Shown here piece by piece: positions 1 to 8,158 of a DNA stretch of 64,000 nt (positions are counted from its first letter, which is position 1; each line of letters starts with the position of its first letter). The stretch comes from Paenibacillus lactis (lineage in GTDB: Bacteria; Bacillota; Bacilli; Paenibacillales; Paenibacillaceae): NCBI RefSeq assembly GCF_017873605.1, contig NZ_JAGGKI010000005.1:339059-403058 (forward strand), in the 5' to 3' direction. The translations under genes were made by a program, and so were the position numbers. The notes beneath the pieces were generated by a model that saw nothing but the letters and a program-made list of their open reading frames with translations, was not told where the DNA came from and did not search any database.

Positions 1-2154
1 GTAGGTAATTCCGTCTATTTCTGCGGTAATCATGGCCAATGGCCGTTCCCCTTGCGTTCCGTCATAATGAACGGAGAGAACCTTAGCCGCACCTTGCTTG
101 CCTTGAAGTAAACGGGTTTCTCTCTGGAAATCTTCCTTCTGCATGTTAACCGGAATGACGGCGCCCACATTCACCGACAAATTTTCAGGTACAAAGAGAC
201 TATTGGCTTTACGGATTCGGTCTGCCCCTCTAGAAATCATGACTTCCAGAAGCATCAGCTGCTTATTTTCAATAATGATCGGCATTTTCTGCACATGGAT
301 CACTTCGCCCTGAAGAGAGAGTTGGTCCGTTTCCTTTACTGTGCTCCCATTGCCGCCGTACCTAAAGATTCTCGCCATTCCCTGAATCAAAATGAGTTTC
401 GCTCTTTCACCCGTACGATATTCAAATCCGAAAGGTTGAACGACCGGTACGGTATAATCCCGTCCTTCGGCTGTGAAGTAAAGCTTAAGGGCTTGCCCCC
501 GGTTCACTTTCCCATGTGGTTCAATACGAGTAAGTATCGCATTTTCAATGATGACCGGTTTAGACGACTGCGCTGCATGTTTAAGATCCTCCTCTGTGAT
601 AAATACAGCTTTGTGCTTCTTTCGGTCGTAACTGATCATTACGGTGTCTCCAATTTGAATAGGACTCAGATAGGAGATGACCTGCTTGATTTCAACCTCT
701 TTCATCCGACCTTCATCCTCGAACTGAACGATAAATCGGACCTGTGGCTGTTCATTCACATATAAGCCTGATTCCTCCATATCTATAATCCGGCCCTGAA
801 TATGCTGGCCATCTCTCATTTTTTTCATTCTTGATCCCGCCAACATGCGAGGGGCGACTGCGACGCTTAGGAATGTGAGTAGAATGATGAAGACCCAGAC
901 CGACCAGTTAATAACAATCGCTCCGCCTTGCTTATAATAATTCCAGAAACTTTGAATCGAGACTTTGTTTTCGGCTTCTGTGAGCAACCATTTCTCGACC
1001 TGATCGCTTGATAGAACCTTAGCTTCCTGGAGTTCCATCTCAACATAACCTGCCGTTCGATCTCCACCGCGATAGTAAAGGACGTCACTACCTAAATTCT
1101 TATAAAATTCAGTATCGCTATTTTTCAAATTCTCGTAGGACAGCTGCTCCAGAAGAGCAGAGGCATCTTGAAATTGTCCGGATTTCTCATTGAGAACATA
1201 TCCAATAACGGATCCATTTAATTCATCTTCTACAGTAGATCCGGCAATCAGAACTTCTTCGTCATTCAACAGGAATACGGAAGCTTGATATACCGGCTTT
1301 GGCGTTGGAACCGCAGCTCCCCAATGATTCTCGTTAGCGTTATAAAATGATGCTTCTTCAGGATAGTTCCCATTTTCGCGTACCAACTTGGCGTTATTGA
1401 ACCCAAAGACTTTGGCGAAGCGGGCGCCAGCCCGATCCTGTGCAGCAAACGTCCCTTCATCCTTGTTCTGAAGCAGCACGGATAAATCACCGTTTTTGTC
1501 TAAAATCCCGCTGACAAATGCCGTTCTATCGTCCTTTAAATCCACTGTAAATACGGGAACTGCCTGGTCATTCTCAAAGCTCCCGTGCACTTCATCTATT
1601 CGAACTGGTCTGGACGGAAGTTGATCCTTCTCGCCTAAATTCACTTTATTCAGCTTTCCGTCCTTCACCTGAGCTATGTACCATTCTGAATTTGGCGATT
1701 CCCCTGCTACAATGAGTCTGCCACGCCAGGCGTAAACATTTGAACTCCATGAGGGTGGAAGGTGCATCGTACCCTGAGCCAACTCTTCAACCTTGCCAGT
1801 TGAATGGAAGTAATTGATTTGCAGCCCGTATGAATCGTCGTAGGTCGGGATGATGATTCCATCTTGCTGATAAGTCGCCGGCCCCAGCCCGGCTTGGAAA
1901 TTGGTATGTATCGTAGTATCTGTAATTAAGTTTTCCTTATCGGGATCAAAAAGATAAACATCATACTGCTCTCCAACCGGGTGTTTTGCCAAGCCAATTA
2001 ATTTCTTCCCCTCATCCAGCATATAGATGCGCTCAAAGGAAGGTTGATACTCATCAATGTATCTCTTGTAATCATTCCACATGAACACACTTAACAAAAT
2101 GACTGGAATCAAAAATACCAAATTGCCGAGAGATATCGCTCGCTTTTTATTCAA
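1..2154 (-). CDS. Large two-TM membrane protein, partial (C-terminus outside window)
   Basis: An open frame of 718 codons runs from a TTG start at 2154 (preceded by AAAGGAGAG) to the window edge with no stop. A hydrophobic helix lies near residues 8-25. It is followed by about 370 residues that look extracytoplasmic, with repeated short beta-like segments (IDEVHGSFENDQAVPVFTVD and similar). A second membrane helix (WVFIILLTFLSVAVAP) lies near residue 420. After it comes a cytoplasmic part with a charged KKMRDGQ stretch and a beta-barrel-like segment ending in GDTVMISYDRKKHKAVFI, reminiscent of DUF3592-type domains. I do not recognise a specific function. No other frame of this stretch is a credible gene. 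The true start could also be an inner ATG near residue 26. Confidence 0.8.
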   Translation of the reverse strand, partial: MNKKRAISLGNLVFLIPVILLSVFMWNDYKRYIDEYQPSFERIYMLDEGKKLIGLAKHPVGEQYDVYLFDPDKENLITDTTIHTNFQAGLGPATYQQDGIIIPTYDDSYGLQINYFHSTGKVEELAQGTMHLPPSWSSNVYAWRGRLIVAGESPNSEWYIAQVKDGKLNKVNLGEKDQLPSRPVRIDEVHGSFENDQAVPVFTVDLKDDRTAFVSGILDKNGDLSVLLQNKDEGTFAAQDRAGARFAKVFGFNNAKLVRENGNYPEEASFYNANENHWGAAVPTPKPVYQASVFLLNDEEVLIAGSTVEDELNGSVIGYVLNEKSGQFQDASALLEQLSYENLKNSDTEFYKNLGSDVLYYRGGDRTAGYVEMELQEAKVLSSDQVEKWLLTEAENKVSIQSFWNYYKQGGAIVINWSVWVFIILLTFLSVAVAPRMLAGSRMKKMRDGQHIQGRIIDMEESGLYVNEQPQVRFIVQFEDEGRMKEVEIKQVISYLSPIQIGDTVMISYDRKKHKAVFITEEDLKHAAQSSKPVIIENAILTRIEPHGKVNRGQALKLYFTAEGRDYTVPVVQPFGFEYRTGERAKLILIQGMARIFRYGGNGSTVKETDQLSLQGEVIHVQKMPIIIENKQLMLLEVMISRGADRIRKANSLFVPENLSVNVGAVIPVNMQKEDFQRETRLLQGKQGAAKVLSVHYDGTQGERPLAMITAEIDGITY

Positions 2155-2524
2155 TCTGTTTCTCTCCTTTTTATATGTCCGTTGTTATTTGTTATGTAAA
2201 GACCTAATAATCGCGATGGTAGATACCACATTCTTATCCTGGTTCTTATGTTATAGCCACTTATATGAAATTGTTTATAAGAAGACAACCGTATTTCTCT
2301 TTGGGCGGGAGTATGTGCATGAGTTCGGCAAACAATAAAATAACCACTGATCAAACTTCAGTGGCTTGATGAGATTCATTCTATAATTGCCTTGATTCAA
2401 TTCTTTACCATACCTGCTCCCTGTGAAAGCCCTATTGTTCAGAGTTTAATAAGATTCTCTATTATTCTACAACAAATTCCATATTTAAGGTATGGAGATA
2501 CTTTAAAGGCATTTGGGTGCTTCA
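2155..2524. other. Intergenic region, no gene seen
   Basis: AT-rich spacer upstream of the partial membrane protein gene. It holds a small hairpin at 2344-2364 (CCACTGA/TCAGTGG) followed on the minus strand by a T-rich run, a possible terminator of minus-strand transcription. Short open frames here have no ribosome binding site or recognisable product. Confidence 0.4.
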
Positions 2525-2796
2525 GATAGGTTTTCCATATTCACGATGTCCATTCACCCTTATCTGCATGAGACGTGCGAACAGGAAGACCTAAGCTGAC
2601 CAAACCGTTTGAATGAGTAGGTTGTCAACTATATCTACCGCCATGATAGCAACCTTCAAAATGTACTTACTGAATGTTCTTAATATAAGCCCCAAACACT
2701 AAACTTATCAGAGAACTCGATAATTACTTCAAGTCATCAGGTATATACCGAAGGACAGCGCGGCTGGCCCAATGCGTGAGTTTGTTGTTAGAAGAT
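2525..2796 (-). repeat. attC-like site, degenerate or interrupted
   Basis: The left part (about 2530-2600) matches the start of other array repeats (ATTCACGATGTCCATTCACC). The right part (2757-2796) matches their end (GGCCCAATGCGTGAG ... GTTGTTAGAAGATG). About 150 bp between them does not match, so this is either an interrupted site or two halves. It bounds the array on the left. Confidence 0.5.
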
Positions 2797-2807
2797 GCTA
2801 CTGCCTT

Positions 2808-3344
2808 TTATGAGTTGCTTCCGAGAATCCATATCACTGCTTCTTTAAGATCCCGTGCAATGTAATTCGGCTCAGTTTCTTTCCATTTGTGTCTATACGC
2901 GTTTAAGGATCCTTCGCCCCACCCGGTTCTTACCAGTATCTTACTTGCTCCGACAGCATGTGCTGCCAGCATATCGGTATCACCGACGTCGCCTATCACT
3001 ATACATCTTGTTAAGTCCAATTTATATCTCTTTGCAGCTGCGAGGAGCATTCCAGAGCTTGGCTTCCTGCAATTACAACCATCATCAGGACCATGAGGAC
3101 ATATAAAGGAGTCATCGAATCCAAATGAATAAAACTGTTTTCGGAATTCATCGACTGTCGCTTGTCCACGTGATATCCTATGTTGATTGGTAAATGCAAA
3201 TACCTTAAGACCTGCATCTTTGAGCTTATTGATCGCTTCTTGAGCCCCTTCAAATAATGTAAAATCTCGTGGATGCATGAAATGTCCTGTACCACCAATG
3301 GTTCCATCCCGATCGATAAATACAGCTTTCCATTCTATCAACAT
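2808..3344 (-). CDS. HAD-superfamily phosphatase, GmhB/HisB-N-like
   Basis: A 178-residue HAD phosphatase of the histidinol-phosphate/heptose-bisphosphate phosphatase type. HAD motif I is DRDGT (residues 12-16), motif II TNQ (residues 53-55), and the acidic motif IV lies in GDVGDTDMLAA (near residue 118). A C-x-H ... C-x-C cluster (CPHGPDDGCNC, from residue 82) is the zinc-binding loop seen in GmhB-type enzymes. The length is normal for the family. GAGG before the ATG at 3344 serves as ribosome binding site. The substrate cannot be told from sequence; a phosphorylated sugar or polyol is likely. It sits alone between two degenerate attC-like sites, so it is probably an old cassette gene. Confidence 0.85.
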   Translation of the reverse strand: MLIEWKAVFIDRDGTIGGTGHFMHPRDFTLFEGAQEAINKLKDAGLKVFAFTNQHRISRGQATVDEFRKQFYSFGFDDSFICPHGPDDGCNCRKPSSGMLLAAAKRYKLDLTRCIVIGDVGDTDMLAAHAVGASKILVRTGWGEGSLNAYRHKWKETEPNYIARDLKEAVIWILGSNS

Positions 3345-3390
3345 TCATACCTCCTCGAATGATTTTAATAATACACTTTTTTGGATTTCG

Positions 3391-3530
3391 CCTAACCTTA
3401 CTGTATTTCATGGCACGAGTCAGCCTTAAATCGCTCTTTTCTTAGGCCAGCTCGTGTGTCGTTAAAGGTATCCTCCATAATTGGGATCGGACGAATCAAG
3501 GGGCATAAGGCCTGCTGCGTGAATATCCTT
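3391..3530 (-). repeat. attC-like site, degenerate
   Basis: Begins GCCTAAC (fits RYYYAAC) followed by CTTACTGTATTTCATG. The right arm contains CTGCGTGAATATCC, like the GCAGCGTGAATAT arm of other copies, but the terminal GTTA is lost (CTTTATC). The middle has diverged. Confidence 0.5.
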
Positions 3531-3817
3531 TATCTCCCCTCAAATTCTCTGTCTAGTATTCCATCAATATAAACTTTATATTTTGTCTTCCTAAATCCAG
3601 CCAGTACCAACTTTCTGATTTTTTCAACCTTAACTTGGTGTTTTTCTTCATTTCCAACTTCGAATTCATAGGTTTTAATCAATTTAAATGAGAACGTTCT
3701 AAAATCATTGATTCTATCGTTTCCGTCCACTTTAATACTCAGGTTTCCTAAGAATTGATTAAATTCAAACTCCACAATATGCTTTTCTGAATGTCCAACT
3801 TCGAATGAAAATTTCAT
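3530..3817 (-). CDS. Small beta-rich protein with an internal duplication
   Basis: Ninety-five residues with no recognised family. The sequence contains the same segment twice: FEVGHSEKHIVEFEF (from residue 5) and FEVGNEEKHQVKVEK (from residue 52). Each is followed by a strand-rich stretch ending in VDG or IDG, which suggests a tandem small beta domain. No signal peptide or membrane segment. The stop lies at the edge of the degenerate repeat at 3391-3530, so this fits a cassette gene. Confidence 0.65.
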   Translation of the reverse strand: MKFSFEVGHSEKHIVEFEFNQFLGNLSIKVDGNDRINDFRTFSFKLIKTYEFEVGNEEKHQVKVEKIRKLVLAGFRKTKYKVYIDGILDREFEGR

Positions 3818-4026
3818 TCAGCCACCTCTTCCCTGGATATTGATTTAATCTCCGAGATTTCAAAACACGCTATTTCCTGCCTCTATTTGGAATTGTATCC
3901 CATTCTCCTTCTTGTTTCACTTCTTAGACTTTGTTAAACAGCTTTATTTATTTTTTTCATTAAGATAACTGGCAGAATAGTTCCATGGATTGCATGAATG
4001 CCGCATGCGAAAGACAGAAAAAACGA

Positions 4027-4057
4027 TTGACATTGGAGTTTACTCCAATGCTAATCT
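4027..4057 (+). promoter_or_regulatory. MerR-type promoter with 19-bp spacer and dyad operator
   Basis: TTGACA (4027-4032) and TAATCT (4052-4057) are separated by exactly 19 bp. Across the spacer lies a perfect dyad, ATTGGAGT-TT-ACTCCAAT (4032-4049). Over-long 19-bp spacers with a central dyad are the hallmark of promoters activated by MerR-family proteins. The -10 box ends only 6 bp before the ATG of the MerR gene. Confidence 0.85.
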
Positions 4058-4063
4058 GAAGAT

Positions 4064-4537
4064 ATGGAAAAACAATATTCTATACAAGAGGTTTCACGAA
4101 TGCTTGGTATCCCGAAGGATACGCTGCGGTATTATGACCGGATTGGAGTCGTATCACCGTCTCGGGGACATAATTCTTATCGCAAGTATTCGAGGGACGA
4201 TATCGTCGATTTGATGAATATTCAAATCATGCAGTATGCGGACTTTTCACTAGAAGAAATCAAGGGGAAGTTTCAGTTCCACCGAATGCAGAGTATAGAT
4301 CCTGCGTATTGTGAGGAGGTCGCTGACTTCCTTGAAACCAAAAAGGCAGAAGCACTCAAGAAAATCGCACATCTTGAAAAGGTCAGTGAGTTACTCGACG
4401 TAGCAGCTAAAACACTAAGGGACTTTAACCATGAAAATGACCAGCAGCTGGCAGTGTTCGTTCGGGAGATTTACCGGGATCTTCACAAGAAGGAACCTGA
4501 AATAACTAAGGAGGATTGTGATGGACATCAAAATTAA
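4064..4537 (+). CDS. MerR-family transcriptional regulator
   Basis: 157 residues. An N-terminal winged helix-turn-helix (YSIQEVSRMLGIPKDTLRYY, residues 5-24, then DRIGVVSP) is typical of MerR, followed by a coiled-coil dimerisation helix (about 85-120). There is no cysteine-rich metal-binding loop at the end, so a metal sensor is unlikely. The start at 4064 is needed to keep the first DNA-binding helix. No ribosome binding site precedes it and the -10 box ends at 4057, so the mRNA is probably leaderless. The 19-bp-spacer promoter suggests autoregulation. The gene overlaps the downstream membrane protein gene by 17 bases. Confidence 0.88.
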   Translation: MEKQYSIQEVSRMLGIPKDTLRYYDRIGVVSPSRGHNSYRKYSRDDIVDLMNIQIMQYADFSLEEIKGKFQFHRMQSIDPAYCEEVADFLETKKAEALKKIAHLEKVSELLDVAAKTLRDFNHENDQQLAVFVREIYRDLHKKEPEITKEDCDGHQN

Positions 4538-4931
4538 AAATTATTATTGCTTGATTGCTGGCGTTCTTGCCATACTTTTTGCTGTTACGCACGCATGGAA
4601 CGGGCAATCCGTTGTACTGCCGACGCTCTTGGTAAATGATTTAGCCTTGAATGCACGGATAACATTTACGTATATCTGGCACATTATCACCGCTGAAAAT
4701 CTGGCTTTCGGCATAGTATTCATTATCCTGTCATTTCAAAGCGAGAAATCGAAGATCCGGTTTGCTGCGTTAATTTTGGCGTCACTTCTACTCATTCGTC
4801 TGTTGGTCATTCTCGGTGTAACGGCATTTTACGATACTTCGGCACTTACGAATACGTTAATCGATTCAATTGCCATCTTAATCTATGCCGCTTTCATCAT
4901 ACTGGGCACAAGAATAAAGAAAAAAGAGTAA
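4521..4931 (+). CDS. Small four-helix membrane protein, co-transcribed with MerR
   Basis: About 136 residues with four predicted membrane helices (near 10-28, 50-70, 80-100 and 108-130) and a short basic tail (KKKE). Family not recognised; its pairing with a MerR regulator suggests it is that regulator's target. AAGGAGG (4508-4514) lies 6 bases before the ATG at 4521, which I prefer over the GTG at 4518. The start lies inside the end of the MerR gene, implying translational coupling. The pair lies on the plus strand between repeats, opposite to most cassette genes, and carries its own promoter. Confidence 0.8.
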   Translation: MDIKIKNYYCLIAGVLAILFAVTHAWNGQSVVLPTLLVNDLALNARITFTYIWHIITAENLAFGIVFIILSFQSEKSKIRFAALILASLLLIRLLVILGVTAFYDTSALTNTLIDSIAILIYAAFIILGTRIKKKE

Positions 4932-5060
4932 AGGGTAAGAAGGTTAATATTTGGATCTAGCCCCATGCAAACAAGATAATTTAAGTAATGCTGTTTCTTG
5001 TTTGACTTACTGAAACTAAAGTTGTACTTATCTGTCTTACAATGCTCTTTCCGGAGATTT

Positions 5061-5213
5061 CATCTAACGTTTCTTGTATTCACGACGTCCATCTCCTTTA
5101 GATGGCTCTTATCACAGGGAGATGGATGTGTTCGGGTGATTTTGCTTACTTGCTTATTCACTCCCACCGGCCCGAGAGCCACTAGGTTCGAAGCATGAAT
5201 ATGTTGGTTATCT
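5061..5213 (-). repeat. attC-like site
   Basis: Starts CATCTAACGTTTCTTGTATT and ends GCATGAATATGTTGGTTATC. ATCTAAC fits RYYYAAC. The core contains CCTTTAGATGGCTCTTATC, the same sub-class as the site at 13624-13767. The outer arms are complementary over about 18 bp with mismatches. Confidence 0.75.
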
Positions 5214-5234
5214 TATGGATCGGCCTTCTTCGAA

Positions 5235-5783
5235 TTATCTAAATTCACTAATAACTTTTATTTGTTGAATAATTTCCATGGTACTACTGGAGTCCTTAAT
5301 GTCAAATAGATAATTCGCTTCATCTTTACTAGGTTGTATTAATGTCGAATTTTCTTGTCTCTCCAATACTTCCAAAAAGCTCGAAGCACTTCTAAATATA
5401 GCTTTACTTCTTTGAGTTTTTATTACACGTTCTTTCAGTAAATCTGTTGGTAGATCAAAGTAAACGATAATGCTTTCAAATCCTTTGTCCTGAAAGTGTC
5501 GGAGTACATTTGTTCTTCCGGATTTACTTAAATTGGAATTACTCAAGATAATGTGGAAATTGCTTTCCTCAATAGCGTACTTAACAATCGCATTAGTTAC
5601 AGAGAACTTTAAAGTGTTAGGACCCTCTATAGGGCGAAGTTTCTTATAATGGCTATTAATAAATTCAGCATGATTATCTTGATCAATAACAACGGCTTGT
5701 TGTAATACAGATTCTAATTCTTTAGCAAAAGTGGTCTTTCCACTATGCGTTTTTCCAACCGTCATGATTACCAGGCGCCTCAT
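5235..5783 (-). CDS. P-loop nucleotide kinase-like protein
   Basis: About 182 residues. Walker A GKTHSGKTT lies near the N-terminus (residues 10-18), followed by a DQDNHAEF acidic motif (residues 35-42) and a lid-like basic segment (KERVIKTQRSKAIF). It resembles zeta-toxin, CPT or AAA-type small-molecule kinases; the substrate is unknown. I use the ATG at 5783 because GGAGAG lies at a proper distance from it; a longer start at 5816 lacks a binding site. It shares an interval without a repeat with the acetyltransferase upstream, so the two form a two-gene cassette. Confidence 0.78.
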   Translation of the reverse strand: MRRLVIMTVGKTHSGKTTFAKELESVLQQAVVIDQDNHAEFINSHYKKLRPIEGPNTLKFSVTNAIVKYAIEESNFHIILSNSNLSKSGRTNVLRHFQDKGFESIIVYFDLPTDLLKERVIKTQRSKAIFRSASSFLEVLERQENSTLIQPSKDEANYLFDIKDSSSTMEIIQQIKVISEFR

Positions 5784-5903
5784 AAAATACTCTCCAATCA
5801 ATGATCTGATGAACACTATAATGTTTTTGCCAATCTTTCAGATAACTTCTTTGAATCAACTTTCAAGACTGTCATTGGGTGTCAATTTATTTTTAAAATA
5901 AAT

Positions 5904-6371
5904 CTAAAATACAATAGAGTATGTAGGTTCACCATACGTAAGAGTGTTTTCTGAAGTAAATCCAAGCTTTGTATAAAATTTTATTCCGGCATCATTGTTA
6001 GGATGCACTGTTAATCTAATGCGATGACAATTAGGATGAAATTCTTTAATGAAATTAATTAGCGTGTTTATCGTTTCTGCTCCTATTCCCTTTCTTTGAA
6101 ACCTTTGATCAATAAAAAAATGAAAGAGCCAATAATCTTCTTTACTAGCAGGTGTATAGTGCAAATTGAAGAAGCCTACCATTTGATTTTGTTTGTAGAC
6201 CCCATAAGGTTCTACTATCCTACCATCCGGTCTGATATAAGCCTTCGCAAGAGCAATTGCAGCGGGAGGTGTTACCGAAGCAACAAATCTTTGTTGTTCC
6301 ACACTTACAGATAATTCAATAGCTTCTCTCCAGTTCTCAGAAGTAATCTTTTTTAGTATGACTTGAGACAT
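5904..6371 (-). CDS. GNAT-family N-acetyltransferase
   Basis: 155 residues with a full GNAT fold. Substrate-side strands (VGFFNLHY) precede the acetyl-CoA pyrophosphate loop FQRKGIGAETI (Q/RxxGxG/A, residues 93-103). LTVHPNNDAGIKFYTKLGF is the usual NxxAxxxYxxxGF signature. Small-molecule acceptors such as polyamines are possible (SpeG/BltD-like), but the substrate cannot be assigned. The start has GGAGG upstream. It is followed by the P-loop kinase gene with no attC-like site between. Confidence 0.88.
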   Translation of the reverse strand: MSQVILKKITSENWREAIELSVSVEQQRFVASVTPPAAIALAKAYIRPDGRIVEPYGVYKQNQMVGFFNLHYTPASKEDYWLFHFFIDQRFQRKGIGAETINTLINFIKEFHPNCHRIRLTVHPNNDAGIKFYTKLGFTSENTLTYGEPTYSIVF

Positions 6372-6469
6372 GACTGTTATCCTCCAATAATAAAACCACA
6401 GTTGGGTTATTCATATTATCGTTGCGCTGATTACCGATAACCTAAAAACCTTTGATCAAGATTCCAACT

Positions 6470-7120
6470 CTATTTTTCACTTTGGTATAAAAACTCAACT
6501 TCACCATCTAGCAAATATCGATATTCAAATAATTGCATTGTTCTTTCCCTAATTCTCTCCCGTATAACCCTGCCTAGGCTTACCGATCCTTGTGATCCAA
6601 GGTTACCATTATTAATAAATGTCTTCTCTACAAATTTTGTTTCCCTTAAGTGATACTGTAACCATTCTTTTTGCGATTCAATTAGTGCTTTTCTTGGTTC
6701 TTTATCCAACTTAGAAAGAAGCTTCTTATATATTTGATTCAACTCTTTATCCCAAGTCTCTGCATATTTGCTTTCCAACGCCCCCCATCCCAATGTTGTA
6801 ATCTCTTTGGAATTTTGAAATTCATTAAATTCCACTTCATAATCATGATCTATAGGATTTCGAAGCATTTCATCATAAAATTCCCCAGTCAATTCATAGT
6901 TCCCAATGCTCATGGATAACAATTTATTGTTAGCAGGATCTGATCGACCTTCAGATATTTTTTTTGATTCTGTTTCATTACCTGTACTCACCACATCGGA
7001 AGGCAGTTCAGAATTCTTTATTGATTTAGTTTCGCTGTTCAAGGTAGTCGATTGACTAATATTCTGACAAGATGAAAACACGATCGTAATAAAAAATAAT
7101 AAGAGTATCTTACTCTTCAT
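6470..7120 (-). CDS. Lipoprotein with DUF1311 (LprI-like) domain
   Basis: 216 residues. The N-terminal signal peptide ends in a lipobox (VFSSC, Cys at about residue 18), so it should be anchored on the outer face of the membrane. A Ser/Asn-rich linker follows. Residues about 115-165 carry the DUF1311/LprI pattern: WDKELNQIYKKLLSKL, then LIESQKEWLQYHLRET. LprI-type domains include lysozyme inhibitors, but function here is unknown. The usual cysteine pair of DUF1311 is not seen. The ATG at 7120 has GGAGAT before it. The left half of a repeat lies just upstream of the gene. Confidence 0.8.
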   Translation of the reverse strand: MKSKILLLFFITIVFSSCQNISQSTTLNSETKSIKNSELPSDVVSTGNETESKKISEGRSDPANNKLLSMSIGNYELTGEFYDEMLRNPIDHDYEVEFNEFQNSKEITTLGWGALESKYAETWDKELNQIYKKLLSKLDKEPRKALIESQKEWLQYHLRETKFVEKTFINNGNLGSQGSVSLGRVIRERIRERTMQLFEYRYLLDGEVEFLYQSEK

Positions 7121-7163
7121 AAACGATCTCCTTAAATATTATCCATAATATTTACCGGTAATG

Positions 7164-7235
7164 GCGCATAACGTCCCTGTGTTCACGACCCCTCACCGAC
7201 TTAAGTGACCGCAGGGAACGGCCGCGATGCGCTTC
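7164..7235 (-). repeat. attC-like site, left half only
   Basis: GCATAACGTCCCTGTGTTCACGAC followed by a CTCACCGACTTAAG ... GGCCGCGATGCG core of the second sub-class. The match stops in the middle of the palindrome, where a GrpB-like coding sequence begins. A deletion has removed the right half. Confidence 0.7.
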
Positions 7236-7367
7236 AATAGAAGTTGAGCCGATATGATCTATTCGAATAGCTAGCTCGCCAAGTGCTTGTCGAATCTCTA
7301 AACCAATACTTTTAAATTCTTCTTTCCAAGAAGGATTATAGGGTACTACAATAATCGGACCTGACAT
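7230..7367 (-). pseudogene. GrpB-family nucleotidyltransferase-like fragment, truncated
   Basis: From an ATG at 7367 (GCGGAGG upstream) the frame reads MSGPIIVVPYNPSWKEEF and then HIGSTS, the N-terminal hallmark of GrpB-family (UPF0157) proteins. After IDHIGSTSIEA the frame runs into repeat sequence and loses similarity. GrpB proteins are usually about 170 residues, so roughly three quarters is missing. The breakpoint lies inside the half repeat at 7164-7235, pointing to deletion through the recombination site. Confidence 0.75.
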
Positions 7368-7440
7368 AATAACCTCCGCTAAGATTTGTGGACTAGTTCC
7401 GCTTAGTGCAGGGTTGTCCACCTGATTCACTTCCTTGATA

Positions 7441-7495
7441 AACCCCGGGCGGCCCCAGGGAACGAAGGTGCCGCAACGTAAATACGGTGTTAGAC
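7441..7495 (-). repeat. attC-like site, right half only
   Basis: GGGAACGAAGGTGCCGCAACG then GTAAATACGGTGTTAGAC. This is the right arm of the repeat with an intact GTTAGAC (fits GTTRRRY). The left arm is missing and is replaced by the region upstream of the GrpB fragment. Confidence 0.65.
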
Positions 7496-7619
7496 GGAGT
7501 TAACGCTCCTTTGCGGCTGTCCTCAAATAAGGGGTGATTATCTAATTTTTTACCAGGTTCCGCTTTATTCGTTTATGTATTTTCCAGGTTCACTTCTTTT
7601 TCCAATTGTGTTATCATAC

Positions 7620-7738
7620 TTTTAAAGATGCCGAGTGCGGCAAACACTCGGCTTGACAATTGGCTTGGATGGGACTCCCCTTCTGAGTCGAATAGGAACA
7701 AAAACCCACCTGGGCGCTAACTTTTGGTGGGTTTTTAC
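7620..7738 (+). ncRNA. Putative antisense antitoxin RNA to holin-like peptide (copy 3)
   Basis: A promoter-like pair (TTCACT, 17 bp, TATCAT at about 7589-7616) points towards 7620 on the plus strand. The predicted RNA holds a strong hairpin (GCCGAGTG/CACTCGGC, 7632-7652). It ends at a terminator hairpin, AAAACCCACC ... GGTGGGTTTTT (7701-7736), shared with the convergent peptide mRNA. Two convergent RNAs overlapping at their 3' ends is the layout of Bacillus type I toxin-antitoxin loci. Boundaries are approximate and inferred. Confidence 0.5.
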
Positions 7739-7830
7739 TTTTTCTTGTTGTTGGAATTGAGGTATGTTAAAAGGGCAAGAATAAACGATCCAAATAGAAA
7801 CATGATCGTCAGTGCATCCTTAACTTGCAT
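7735..7830 (-). CDS. Holin-like toxin peptide (type I TA-like), copy 3
   Basis: A 31-residue peptide, MQVKDALTIMFLFGSFILAL followed by LTYLNSNNKKK: one membrane helix and a basic tail. It matches the holin-like toxin (Hol_Tox) pattern of MEVKDALxLMxxFGxFxLALLTY. AAAGGAGGTGAATCC precedes the ATG, an ideal binding site. Its mRNA ends at the hairpin at 7701-7736, and an antisense RNA is predicted on the other strand. Unlike copies 1 and 2 it is on the minus strand. The expected action is membrane depolarisation when over-expressed; this is family knowledge, not seen directly. Confidence 0.8.
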   Translation of the reverse strand: MQVKDALTIMFLFGSFILALLTYLNSNNKKK

Positions 7831-7960
7831 GGATTCACCTCCTTTCGAAGGGAAACCATGCCCACCCAAGATTCAATTGCCCTTCCTATTGTACCATTAT
7901 CTCCCAATGGGGTGAAGAACAATCGTTCGATATTTTTATGGTTTAGATGTCGTTAATTTC

Positions 7961-8126
7961 TGATAACGTTTCCGTGTTCACGACCTCCCACCAACTTAAG
8001 GCTGAGCCAGCAGCGGCCGCGATGCGGTTAGTCGGTTCGGATGTGTCCGCTGAATCTACCACCCTGCCGATACTTCTCGCGGACGGAGGAGTCACAGGTT
8101 CCGATGCGAGATTATATTGTTATATG
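7961..8126 (-). repeat. attC-like site
   Basis: TGATAACGTTTCCGTGTTCACGAC at the left and GATGCGAGATTATATTGTTATATGATG at the right. The core has CCACCAACTTAAG ... GGCCGCGATGCGGTTAG, the second sub-class. The outer arms TGATAAC and GTTATATG pair imperfectly. Confidence 0.75.
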
Positions 8127-8158
8127 ATGTATGGCGCTTCTTCGAGTTACTTAACAAA

